Assembly (NCBI GenBank): GCA_013423325.1
Contig: BLJB01000201.1
Span: 210,930-274,929, forward strand
From: Usnea hakonensis
Lineage: Eukaryota > Ascomycota > Lecanoromycetes > Lecanorales > Parmeliaceae
DNA length: 64,000 bases
Direction: 5' to 3'
The first letter of the stretch is position 1. Every line of letters starts with the position of its first letter. The notes beneath the pieces were generated by a model, which made no database searches, was not told the origin of the DNA, and saw only the letters and a program-made list of their open reading frames with translations. Positions 33,125 to 44,105 of this stretch are shown here, in pieces. The position numbers were made by a program, and so were the translations under genes.

Positions 33125-34205
33125 ATGGGCAAATACTCAGATTCAAGCGATTGGGAGGGTGTCCTCCCTGTCCCTCAGGATGACGGGGGCCCTAATCCAT
33201 TGGCTGCGATTGCCTATACTGAGGAATACAGCGAAGCCATGTCGTACCTGCGGGCGGTCATGGCCGCGGACGAGAAGTCAGATAGAGCTCTGAGGCTTAC
33301 AGAAGACATTATAAGGATGAACCCTGCGCATTACACAGTCTGGTACATTTACAAAGAAAGTCAGCAAGCCTTGCTGCTTACTAACAAATGGCAGGCTTTA
33401 TAGAGCGGACATGCTATCTGCCTTGCAGAAAGATCTTCTTCAAGAGCTGGAATGGTTGAATGCGATATCTCTCACACACATCAAGAACTTCCAGATATGG
33501 TACTTCTGTCACATCCGCATACAGTCATGGGGTGGGGCTGACAAACTACGCAGGCACCACCGCCAAGTCATCATGTCCCACATCCCCACACTACCTCCCA
33601 CAGAAACCGCATTCCTCGCCCGCATGTTCGCCAAAGACGCCAAAAACTACCACGTATGGTCCTACCGCCAATGGCTCGTCCGAAACTTTTCCCTCTGGGA
33701 TTCCGAGTTACCCTACATTGAGTCACTCCTCCAGTCCGACGTGCGTAACAACAGCGCCTGGAACCACAGATGGTTCGTCATATTTGCGCGGCATACAGAT
33801 CCTAGCAAGCACAGCATCAAATCCGGTGACGCAGATTCAGAAATACCTCTGGAGATCATAGAGCGGGAAATTGGGTACACAAAGGCTGCAATTTCAACTG
33901 CACCTCAGAACCAGTCTCCATGGAACTACCTGAGAGGTGTGCTGAGAAAGAAAGGCACGAGACTTGTGGAGTTGGAATGCTTTGCGGAAGAATATGCGGA
34001 TTTGGAAAAGGAGGATGAGGTGCGAAGTAGTCATGCACTGGACTTTTTGGCAGATGTTTACGCCGAGGAAGAGCAGAAAGAAAAAAGTGCGAAGGCACTG
34101 GATTTGTTGGCTCAGAGGTATGATCCCATCCGCAAAAATTACTGGGATTACAGGAAGAGCTTGCTTGGTTTGGAGCAGACACACAAGAACTTCGATGACG
34201 GCTGA
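33125..34205 (+). CDS. RAM2: Protein farnesyltransferase / geranylgeranyltransferase-I alpha subunit
   Basis: Exons 33125-33342 and 33395-34205 give 342 aa; the 52-nt intron has a perfect TACTAAC branch site. Joining rebuilds the first PFTA repeat (HYTVWLYRADMLSAL). Further PFTA repeats follow: NFQIWYFCHIRI, NYHVWSYRQWLVRNF, NNSAWNHRWFVI and SPWNYLRGVLR, and the C-terminal helices end at YWDYRKS. The alpha subunit pairs with either CaaX beta subunit to prenylate Ras and Rho proteins in the cytosol and is normally essential. The first two repeats are a little divergent (FCHIRIQSWGG where most have HHRR). ATG 33125 was chosen because translation from the earlier ATG 33080 adds residues unlike the family. 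Confidence 0.93.
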
Positions 34206-35271
34206 AAGCGGCAGATTATCCAGGAGTTGTTATCAATCTTCGATTCTATCCTTCATCTTTTCCGAGTCCACATGCTCCATATGGAGCGTCTTACAAGCTG
34301 TAGCTGTACAGTCTCTCAAGTACAGGCTCGCGTAGCGGACATCTCCTTCTCTTTTGTCACCCCGCATTCCTTACTCGCGGTATGTCACGTTCTCTTAGTT
34401 GCTCACCCAAGTCGGTTCTGCTATGACATACCAGCAAAAGCGTCTTCAGAGGTGAGAAAGCGAGACGCAGTGGCTCCTGAGCTATTCCAAACCCCATCGC
34501 AGCGGACAAAGTCATCTGACGGGCTGTAGAAGGTCTGCAAAGCCATCCGTCAGACGCCTGAGCTACTGACGAGAGGTTCCTAACAATACTCAGAATTTGA
34601 GGCTTGAAGAAGCGATAGAGAAAATTGCTAGATGCACCCGAGGATATCCGGAAAGCAATACCGAGTATCTTGGGATTGGTGGTTTTGCGCACCTGCTTCG
34701 CCCCGCTCTTTGCATGCATGCATCCTTGTTTGTCGCATGAATCACACTGCATAAAAAACGGAAATGACCAGTGATGACATCAATGCAGCTTCCCCCATAA
34801 ATCGCAACACGTATGAGAAGACTGGACTACTGCATACCTTAGCCCAATTTAACACGCTCTTCCATAAGTAGGTACTTTGGCTATCCAGACGATCTCATTG
34901 CTCTAGAAGCCTTTGTATGTAAACTCATGTACTTTCCAGATCAAGGTGTCTCATGCATCTCCCCCACAACCCGAAAGTACGTCTGTTGGACTAAGACTAT
35001 GAGCACGGACCAGCTTGTCGCCTGAAACAAGGATCCAGGGAAAGACGCCACGACTCACGCGTCAGGAGCATTAGAAGATTTGAAATGCCAAGGTAAAGTA
35101 TTTTTGTTTCATCTTCCAAAGGATTTACGCGCTAAGGATGCTGGGAAAGGTTTATTTTTTTTTTTTTCTTCCAAGTGATGTGTTTCTCTATTTTTCTTCC
35201 TCAGTATCTTACCTGTCAGAGAAAAGGATAGACAAAACATAAAGAAAACAATAAGACAAAACATAATCATA
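34206..35271. other. Intergenic, 1.07 kb
   Basis: No gene supported. The stretch contains a T-tract at about 35153-35167 and an A-rich leader just before the next start (GAAAACAATAAGACAAAACA), typical of a strong fungal 5' UTR. Frames on either strand are short. Confidence 0.5.
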
Positions 35272-36259
35272 ATGTATTTCTCACTCACAGCCTGTCTCTC
35301 CCTCATCAACCTATCCCTCACCCTTGCCGCCAACGCTGCATCCCTAGACGACTCAACCACCCACACCACCTTGAAACTACCAGCCCGCTACTACCTCAAA
35401 ACGAGTGTCATCGGCGATGGCAACGCCGATAAAAATGACCTCTTCGTCAGCAGCTTTCACACAGGTCCGCCATCTCCCGTTCTCGCCCTCCTCTGATCCA
35501 ATCCTCCCCCGACTTCCCTTTTTACATCGCCCGCTCTCCCTACCCCTCCCCAACCCACCCTTTCTGACCTTCTTCTCCCCCAGGCCCCGGTCTCAGCGAC
35601 GCCACCCTCCTCCCCTCCTCCTCCACCGGTAACCTCGTCGGCTACCTCAACGCCACGCACCAGCAATTCGATTTCGACACCCCCGTCTCCTTTGGCATGA
35701 TCATGGAGTCCGAAGAGAACCTAGACGCCGGTGCGTACTCTTCCTTCCTATCCCTTTTCTTCTTTTCCCCTTCTCCTCCCCCCCTTACCCCCCCAACACA
35801 CTCAAAGCAGTGTAGCTGAACTGACACCCTTTTTGTGTGTGTGTGGCGTTAAAGCGTGGAATTTCGTCCGCATAAACGAACTAGACTTTGACGCTGGGTT
35901 TGGCTCCACGGACGGCTTCTCGTTCAATGAGACTGGGCTGCAGTGGGAGGGGAGGGGGGCCGGGGTTTGGAAGGGGTGGTTGGGTATGTGCCTTTTTTTT
36001 TTCTCTTCTTTGGTCTCTTCCTATTTCCCACTCTGTTTCTACATGGCTTTTGTTGCAAGAAGGCTGTCTGGACTGGCAGGGGCACTTTATCGCATCCTCA
36101 TGGAGTTTGCAAAGCCCGAGCTAACCCTTGCCTTTTTCCGATCCCGCAGCCTGCGATTGGTGGCACGGCGTCCCGCAGCTCTTCTGGGTCTTTTTCACGG
36201 CGCCGTCGGGGGTCCCGAGTAGTTGTGCGCCGGTGCAGTTGGTGCCTGTTGCTGCTTAG
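35272..36259 (+). CDS. Small secreted protein, four exons
   Basis: Exons 35272-35464, 35584-35730, 35855-35983 and 36150-36259 total 579 nt (192 aa); introns are 119, 124 and 166 nt and pyrimidine-rich, longer than elsewhere in the window. A signal peptide (MYFSLTACLSLINLSLTLAANA) is followed by PARYYLKTSVIG and NDLFVSSFHTGPG, then a beta-rich body with YLNATHQQFDF and an NET glycosylation site. The C-terminus has two Cys (ACDWWHGVPQLFW and SSCAPVQ). It resembles widespread fungal secreted proteins of unknown function with a jelly-roll-like, lectin-type appearance. Each joint is GT-AG and keeps phase. Candidate effector or wall protein; no specific family claimed. Confidence 0.82.
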
Positions 36260-37266
36260 GCTTGTTTGTTTGCTGTGTAGGGAGGGATGGGGTTGGGGGG
36301 AATCAAGGGGGATGGGAAGGGAATCGGGACATGGCGTGGCTATCAAAGCAACTAATATTCAAGCGGGAGAGAGAGAGAGAAAGAGAAAAGCCGAGGGTGC
36401 CGGTGTGGGTGCTGTGATTCGTCGATGCGGTGGAGTTGTGGAGACGTGGTTGGTAGGTATGCAAGAAAGTTACCTTGCCAATGCAATGAATCCATGTATG
36501 AAACGAATGAACGAACGATGTCTTCAGTATTCCCCATCCCCATCCATTCCCTGCCAACGAGCGTCACGCTCGGTATACTGGTTGGTTAGTTGATTGATTG
36601 ATTTGTCCTTGGCGCGCATACGAAGTAAATTTCGGTACCTTAAGGTAACCTCCATTACCTCGCCCCTCCCCATTCATCCATCCTCTTTTTCGCAACGGGT
36701 ATCACCCTCAATCTCAATCTCATCCGCTCTCTCCCGTTCGTTCGTTATTCGAACCAACATCGATGACTGGCCTCGCTCATCTCATAGTCGGGCTAGTATT
36801 ATCTTTACTGCTGCGTTGGGGTTTGTTTGTTTGGGCGTTTGGGCGGTGGTTGGTTGGGTGGATGACTCGATGGCTCGATGGATGGTTGAATGGCTGGTGA
36901 TGGTGTTGTATGTATGTGTGCAAGTGGGGGGAGGATGAGGATGAGGGGGAGGAGAGGAAGGGCTGGGAAGGGGATGGAGGGGTTGGGAAGGGCTAGTTGA
37001 GGGAGGTGGATGGATGAATGGATTGAAAGCCCGAGGGTTTGATTGATTGATTGATTGCTAAACAAATCATTGAGAAATAAAAGTAAGTCTGCAAAGAATA
37101 GGTATGGTTTGTTAACGGACGATGACTCCGGCTCAAATACCTTACCGAACGAGCGTACTATTGTACAGTGTCATCAACGGGAAGACGTTCTATACCTACT
37201 TTTCCCTTCCTTTCCTTTCCTTTCCTTGCCCGAATGGCTCACCCCCACTCACCCACGCATCAACAT
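36260..37266. other. Intergenic with simple repeats
   Basis: About 1 kb between convergent secreted-protein genes, rich in low-complexity sequence: (GA)n at 36366-36380, ATGG/ATGA-rich stretch 36860-37025, and GATT repeats at 36590-36602 and 37041-37057. One GGTACCTTAAGGTAACC palindrome sits at 36636-36652. No gene supported. Confidence 0.6.
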
Positions 37267-37926
37267 TCACACAAACAGCGGACGCGCCAACCTCTTCGGC
37301 ACATCCCCAACCTCCCTCCTCAACTTAGTATTATTCCTCGGCGTCCCGGACCCGGACATGCAACTCCCATCGCAAAACGGGTTCTTCACATAATTAAACG
37401 TCAGGATCCCATCCCCGGGATCATTGCTCCCCTCCGTCACAAAATTGACCGGCACGCTCCCACACGTACTACACCCATGCTCCAACAGCGCGTCCGTCAG
37501 CCCCCTCACCGTGCCCAAATCCACCGTCGCCCCGGCCTTCAGGTCCTGCGGAAACACGCAGATGCCGCCCTCGCCGATGCTGCCGCCGAGACTGAATGTG
37601 CCGCTGACGCCGGCGTTGGCCGTGGGCCCGCCGTCCGGGCCGGCGCCGGACGTGACGCCCGCGGTGACGCCGCCGCCGACGGTGATGGATTGCGATTGCG
37701 AGACGCAGATGATGTGGTCGCCGTTGTTGTAGGTGGTTGTGTTGGCGGCGGCGTCGGTCCAGATGGCGTCGCGGAGGGCTTGGACGATGGTTTCGGGGCT
37801 CTTGTCGTTCCAGGTGGCGCGGGGGCAGAGGCCGGAGCCGCGGCAGTTGATGCCGAGGGCTGTGGTGGCGGTGGTGAAGAGGAGGGGGAGGGCGGTGATG
37901 CTGATGATGGGGTTTGAGTAGTGCAT
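37267..37926 (-). CDS. KP4-like killer-toxin-domain secreted protein
   Basis: A single-exon frame of 219 aa. A signal peptide (MHYSNPIISITALPLLFTTA) precedes a mature start at about GINCRGSGLCPR. Downstream are GDHIICV, GGICVFPQ, a helix ending LLEHGCSTCGSVPV, and NYVKNPFC. This cysteine pattern and the GINCRGS start match the KP4-like domain found in many Pezizomycotina secretomes. A Gly/Thr/Val-rich insertion (about residues 75-110) is longer than in the classic domain. A basic tail (KLRREVGDVPKRLARP) follows the last cysteines. The founding member blocks calcium channels; functions of the chromosomal fungal homologs are mostly untested. Codon use is GC-rich compared with flanks. Confidence 0.75.
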   Translation of the reverse strand: MHYSNPIISITALPLLFTTATTALGINCRGSGLCPRATWNDKSPETIVQALRDAIWTDAAANTTTYNNGDHIICVSQSQSITVGGGVTAGVTSGAGPDGGPTANAGVSGTFSLGGSIGEGGICVFPQDLKAGATVDLGTVRGLTDALLEHGCSTCGSVPVNFVTEGSNDPGDGILTFNYVKNPFCDGSCMSGSGTPRNNTKLRREVGDVPKRLARPLFV

Positions 37927-40900
37927 TTTTGGGGGTGGTTTGGTTGGGGTTTTCGATGGGGTTGGTTTGGTTTGGATTGGTGCTGGAGGTGTTGGTCTTT
38001 TTGTGTGGTTGATTGAGGGTTTGGCTTGTTGGGCTGTTTGTGTGCTCGTGTTTGTTGAATCTGAGGATTGATACGAGGGAGATGGAGGCCTTTATATATC
38101 ATTCTGACTCGGTTCAAGTGTCCATTCTTGATGAGGATGGAGCTGATCGTCATGTTGGGCCTGCGTCACTCGCGGCATCAACACCTCTCCATGATCCGTT
38201 GTGAGACGGCCATAAAACAGATGTGTCATGTCTATACACCTTGTTGGGCTCAGATTCGACGTCATCGGGGCTGTTTAAGCTGGGGTTGTTGGTGAGGCTG
38301 ATACTATCTGAAGTCATCATGCGTTGAATCTCTATCCACCAGAGTGAGCAGGCTGTGTATTGACGCTAGTAATGGGATTAGCAAAGGACGATGATCGATA
38401 TGTCCGAAAGGAATTGCTGAGCCCCTTGGAGAGCTGACACAATGGATGATGAACCATGGCCAGTGACTTCATGAGTCGGCCTCTAGATCGGAGAAGTTCA
38501 GCAATGGCAAGATGGCAATTGGCAATAGCAAAGTGATGGATTGTTGGAGGAGGCGCAGGTTTATGACAGACGAACACAATTTGGAGGTAGGAGAAGATCT
38601 ACAATGAAGTTAGATATAATTCTCCCGCGGCCGCTTAGATGGCCCCCAGCTTCAGCGCCGTCCTGATGTTTCGGGGGCCCCAAGTTTCTCAAGGCTGTAC
38701 AGCAGAGTCGTACTTGGGGGGAATGGTCAAGCCCAAAATGAGACTCCATATTTGAATTGATGAAGGGACATTAGGTCTCATCAGATGGCTGGGTGTTGCT
38801 TCAGCTTCTGGGTGCCCATTCAGAGAGAAGCGCCAGCGCAGGTCATCAATCACAATTACACAGCGTCGAAAGAATGCCATGTCATTGTTGAACGTTGTGT
38901 ATGCAAACAACGTCCTTTTGCGAGCATGCAACCGGATTGGTCCTTGTGCTTCTTAGAAGCAGCCTCACGAGGAGAAGGCTGGTGGTCTCGGAAAGCTCAT
39001 GTCGTCCCCTGAAGTCAGCGCATTTCGGCACGGCACGGCGCGGTGCTCAATGGTGGGATCAATGACTAAAGATAGCACGTAAAGTAAAGTAGCATTACGA
39101 TTGTTGTGCGCGGGAGGCTACAACTGGTCTTAGCGTATCATGTCTTGGGGGCGGACGGAATTTGTTTCATGTGTGCTCGTCATGTCACCCGCTATCGTTT
39201 TGTCAGCAAGCACAATGACTGAAGTAGCGAGGTGTGTAAGTGATGTCATTGAGCATATAGGAAATTAAAAGATGTGGGGGCAGGTGGATGAAGGCAGTGT
39301 TTTCGATATCCATGGTGGGTTACATGCGATGAGCGGGACTTTTCTACGCAATCTCCGCGAAACCCATCTCCGCCTGCGGCGAAGTTCCACCTTTTGCTCT
39401 CTCTCAACCCCAATTGTATCAGCCTCATAACTGTGGTCACATCGTTCACTGAGAGGAATCCAATGTTTGATACTTACAAAGCAAGATCTACGTCATGCAG
39501 CTTCGGACATTTTCACACGGTGCCGCTCTGCTGCATGCTGCATATGGCTCTCAACGAACATACCCTGAAACTTCCATCTGCAAATCGCCCACGCGTCGTA
39601 CACCGCCTCGCAAGCTTTCTTGGTGTAGCTGGATTCGCTGGTCTTTACCATTGTCTCGTCAACGCAAGTGCTCCTGGACAGCCTAACGCGTTTAACGGAG
39701 AGGATCGTGGTTGGTTACATCTTCGCCGCACCGAGGCCGAAGTTTTATGGTATTTTCCGAAGGCTTGGCGATCAGAATGTTTAAAACGTCTTCTTGTATG
39801 TGAAGAGTTTGGCTTTTGAAACGTATTGCCAATTACTGGCCTTGCACTTGTCTCAGGGCGGTGCTGCGCCATCAGCCCCAAACTTTTCTGGGTTTGGGGC
39901 CAACTTCCCACGCCCGATATCATCTCCGGATGGCGGCACATTCCATTCGACAATGAAGACCAAGTCTAAAAGACGTGGTATTTGATGCCATTCATCAAAA
40001 CTAGGGCTCCTGCATGACATTCGGTGAATTTTCTCATGATATACTCTATCGCACTATGAGTTCTCCATCCCTACTTACATGGAATTTAATGCTACGACGC
40101 ATACCAAAAGGCTTACGGAGTGCCTTCATTTCTTGGTGCGTAACTCTTGCTTTGCTTTATACCTAGTGGAGCGATTCAACCCCTTTTACCCTACTCCTAC
40201 GAATCCGGGTTGGCGGCCGCTAGTACACTATCAGTGTCCCCCGAAGCCAGTATTGCAGCCACTGCCGTCGTCTCGAATAATATATCAATTCACAGAACAA
40301 GAAGAACACTGTCCTTGCATTGTTGACACGTAGGTTAGCAGCCACGTCCTACTTGGCTTTCTCTTTCCAAAGTTTGCGTTTTCATCTTGACGAGAGATCT
40401 TCGTCCAGCCAGCCATTGGAAGAAGCCTCTCTGCGTTCATAACCTTCTTGCCCACGTAATGTAGGAATCATAATATCAAACTTTTCTAGATGGCGTACAA
40501 AGCCACTCGAAAGCTCTCTCTCCCTCTTTCTCTCTCATTCTCGCCACGACAGGCAAGAGACAGCGCACTCCACCGTCAGCGCCATCTAGCCTCTCTCCAG
40601 AATCCCGGATTTAGACAGGCATAATCTGGACGCAGGTTATAGGCATTGAACCACAGTCTAGAAAAGACGGGACCACGTCGCTACTATGGAATCTTGGTTG
40701 TGGCGCAATTTCAACATCGCCAGAAGCAGTTGGGCCGCCCATGCGCTTCTCGGGTACTGCTCACCATTGAATTGCGAGCGAGTGTGTTGTATCGTGTATG
40801 TAAATGGATACATATGATGCGCGTGAGCTTTGTGTTCAGGTGAATGGATTACTGAATAATTACAGACCAGGTATTATGTTATGGTACGCATTTGTTACGT

Positions 40901-41052
40901 CTGGCGAGGTTCAAAGTTCATCATATTTTTGATCAGGCAAGAAAAAGTCGTGTCCTAACGCATCCAGGAACGTCCAACACACACAGAGTAATTTATCAAT
41001 TGCAATGAGAGCTTTCAGCGTGTACAGATCAATCGCAAGGGATATTCAGTGA
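37927..41052. other. Gene-poor interval, 3.1 kb
   Basis: No gene I can support. The first 150 bp are the TTGG/GGTT-rich leader and promoter of the KP4-like gene. Frames of 60-140 codons (largest 39394-39819, plus) overlap antisense frames of similar size, show no conserved motif and use codons poorly. A CT-rich run (CTCTCTCTCCCTCTTTCTCTCTC) lies at about 40508-40532. No transposon ends were recognised. Confidence 0.5.
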
Positions 41053-43776
41053 CTATTTCGGATTGCTATCGACGTTCCTTGACTTCTCCAACTTGCACTG
41101 GTTGACAATTGTCCGCCTTTCTATGGATGAGGCTATTTTATGCGTGTTGAGAAGATGAGGACTTAAATTATCATCTCTCAAGGGGCGCCTATCGCGACAT
41201 TCTGGCATTGGGCATTTGAGACCTGTAGACCTCTTGCTATGTCTTCGAGGCCTTCGTAGATGGCGTTCAGAAAAACTGCTTTCGTATATAATAGCTCGCC
41301 TTTCCGCCGCTGAGCCCTTTTCGTGCACCTTCTCAAGATGGTGATTTAGCATATCATATTCCATAGGGGACCTGTCGGGACATGCTGGCATAGGGCATTT
41401 GAGACCTAGAGACCTTTGTCTTTGATCCGTTGATAGAGGGGAGTCAAGACTCTCGGGTGTAATTTGTGGAGATGGGTAGAAGTTGCTTTCAGGCATGATG
41501 AAGTTCTCCTGAGGCATGATGACCGGCGACGAAGTATGGCAGCCCGATGTCTCTGCGCCTGAAGTAAGGTGTGACACAGATTGGGCAGAGACGATGGCAA
41601 CCTCCTGGGATTGACGAGAGTAGGGTAGGATATTTTGGGCTATCAACTCGTCCTTATCCTGTTGTGTCGCGATTATCTTATCCAAGGATTCATTCTGGGA
41701 GAAGAAGAGGTCTACACTTATATATCCTAGAATAGCTGCGCCTTTGGTTGCCAGCATGAACTGAACTTCGCCCCTGTGCGGTAAGCAAAATATGTCTGAT
41801 CCAGCGGTTTGATCTCCTGGCAGCTCTTCCGTCCGTAAGGAATTGCTTTTCCCCTTTCGGTCATACGCAATTGGGTTGCATTCATCTTCTGCAGGAGTCA
41901 ATTGAAAGTTGTGGTAGCCAAGTTGGATGCCCGTGGTGGTCTCCGGTGATGTAGCTAGGGAAAAATGGTCATCGGTCTTGTTCATTAGACTGGCACTATC
42001 AGGACCTTCTGCTTTGTGCATGGCCCTGATTGAAGCGACATCAGAGTCGGAAAGAATTTTATTCTTGTTCTCCTTGATTAAAGGCTTCGAGTGCAGGCTT
42101 TGACGATCTTCCTCAAGCGGAGTATGTTCTGAGACCGACGATTCTTCTTCCGTATCGCCTTCTACATTTCTTGGTAAGGCCATCAGAGCGATTGCCTCCA
42201 TGTGCTGCCCAACATGCTTGACGAATCCGCGGCGAGGCTCTCCAACAACAATACGGCAGAGAGGACATTCATCGTTCTCGGTGCTCTTCGCTTCGGTCTT
42301 GAGTGCCATATTCTTTGCGACTTGTAAGTTTGTTCCAGAAAAGAAAAGAGAATGCTCTTCCTGAAGATGCTGCTCCCAACCGGAAACCTCGGGAATCTCT
42401 TGAGAACAATCTGGACATGTCCACGATCGTGTGTTGCGATGCTTAGAAAATTCGTGGTTGGCCCATGCGGCTCGACTGGAAAATTGGACTAGCTCGTCTT
42501 CGCAGTCGGTGAACGTACATATGTACGGTTGCAGGTCTGAAAATACATGCATTCTAGAAGTAGATGATGGTCAGGCAAGTCGGAAACGGGCTTTAAATCA
42601 AGAAACTTACTTCCAATCAACTCGAGTTTTGATATTTGTAAGAAAAGATTTACAAATGAAACACTCGAAAGGGATACCATCATGCACCTCTAGCGGTGTT
42701 GCCGGGACTCGCAAGGATTTGTGCTCTCCTTCTGTGTTGCTCGACTGAAATGACGTATGTGAAGGTGTATATTGCGTCTGCGCTGGATTACTTGTACCGA
42801 TTCCCGAGTCATGGAACGCTGAATGCGGTCTAAATACAGACTTGGCTATGGCTAGCTCTTCGGGAGGTTCAAGTATCTCTGGTTCCATCCGATTCCGCAC
42901 CCCGACGTGTCTTTGCCAATTGGCCTCTCCTAGACGTTCGACCAGCCGAGTCTCTGCTTGACTTTACTTATCTCGTACCAAAGAGACATATATGGCTGCT
43001 GGGCCGGAAACAGAAAAAGGTACACCTATGGGTGATGAGGGGTGGAACCTGGTGTTTTCCGCATGTATCAAATTTTGCTCCAAGGTAGGAGCAAGCTGTA
43101 TCAGCCATCGCGTTTGTAACCCGAGCTCTTCAACAATATCACCCATGTCATCGTCCTCCGAGTTATCATCCTCATCCGTGTCAGACCCTCCGTCGTCAAG
43201 TCCAGTACTTTCTGCTGCTCTGTTGTTCATGCTGGATGTAATTTCTTTTGTTTGTTCAGTGAGATTCTTTAATTCTACTATGCGCTTTTGAAAGGAGCGT
43301 GACTTATTTCGGGAGATAGATGGCGTCGAGACTTCTATTGCAGGATTGTCAGCATCGCCAATTTGACAAAAGACGGGGGAAGGTCTCGTTCTCCAACATT
43401 AGCAGATTGTACCTCGCAGGAGTAGTCTTCCAATATCCCCAAGTGATTCCAAAACATTGCCACGAACTTCGTCAGAGTATTCCAAGGCTCTGTCAAGCTT
43501 GCCGTCTCCGAAAGCCTGCCCCCACAAGTATAGTTTCCCCAGCTCCTCTTTCAACGTAGATGTACCATTCTCGCTTGAAAATCCACGTTCTCCTTGGAGA
43601 CATACTTGTCGTAGCACATGTAGACAGAGCGAGTAGAGACGGGAAGCTATGCCCAAGTCATTCTTAGTGTCGTCCGATATGTAAGGGTGGGCATTGAGCC
43701 ATGCTTGGGTCCTATCATCCTTCTCAATGACTTTGCTAGTCGCTATGAGAGGATCGTATTGAGTCGTCGGCAACAT
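41053..43776 (-). pseudogene. C2H2 zinc-finger protein with one premature stop
   Basis: Exons 43776-43413, 43334-42611 and 42553-41053 (introns 78 and 57 nt) sum to 2589 nt, 863 codons, interrupted only by TAA at 42966-42964 (codon 245). Before the stop are a helical N-terminal domain (YISDDTKNDLGIASRLYSL) and an acidic block. After it comes TRLVERLGEANWQRHVG, then CFIC and three atypical fingers in series (CTFTDC..H..H; CPDC..H..H; CPLC..H..H). Two more Cys/His units lie near the C-terminus, each starting LKCPMP. The order ..LVRDK-LVERLGEANWQRH- fingers is a common fungal C2H2 architecture, often linked to NLR-like genes. Everything but the one codon looks intact, so it may be a recent null allele, a sequencing error, or recoding. 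Confidence 0.75.
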
Positions 43777-44105
43777 CCTTTCAGGCGTTTATGATAAGCA
43801 GACGTCTCCAGACAAAAGCGCCACAGATCATCAGGCGGATGTGGAAGGAGACAGAAATGGCTAGCCCTTCATCCCTTGCAGTTTCCTTCATGGCAGCCTT
43901 GCAGCCTTGTCGCCAAGCACAAGTCTATAGTGTGCAGATGGCGGGCTGTGAAGAGGCGCATATCAGGACTTCTCTGCACAGTCAGTCCAGAGTTTCCAAC
44001 GCCAATCTTTTCCTCGAGAGCATTCTCTCTCTTTCTCTCTCCCCCTCTCTGGCCTGGCCATTTGGTTAATAAAGATGTTAGGTTGTGTCTACCTTTGAGT
44101 ACGCC
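43777..44105. promoter_or_regulatory. Shared divergent promoter of the C2H2 and DUF7580-type genes
   Basis: The two start codons face away from each other across 329 bp. A CT-rich tract (TCTCTCTTTCTCTCTCCCCC) at 44026-44045 lies about 60 bp before the plus-strand start, as is common in fungal core promoters. The arrangement suggests co-regulation. Confidence 0.5.

Noticed and set aside
39394..39819. 141-codon plus-strand ORF
   Set aside because: No motif, no signal peptide, overlapped by antisense frames of similar size, and no splice context.
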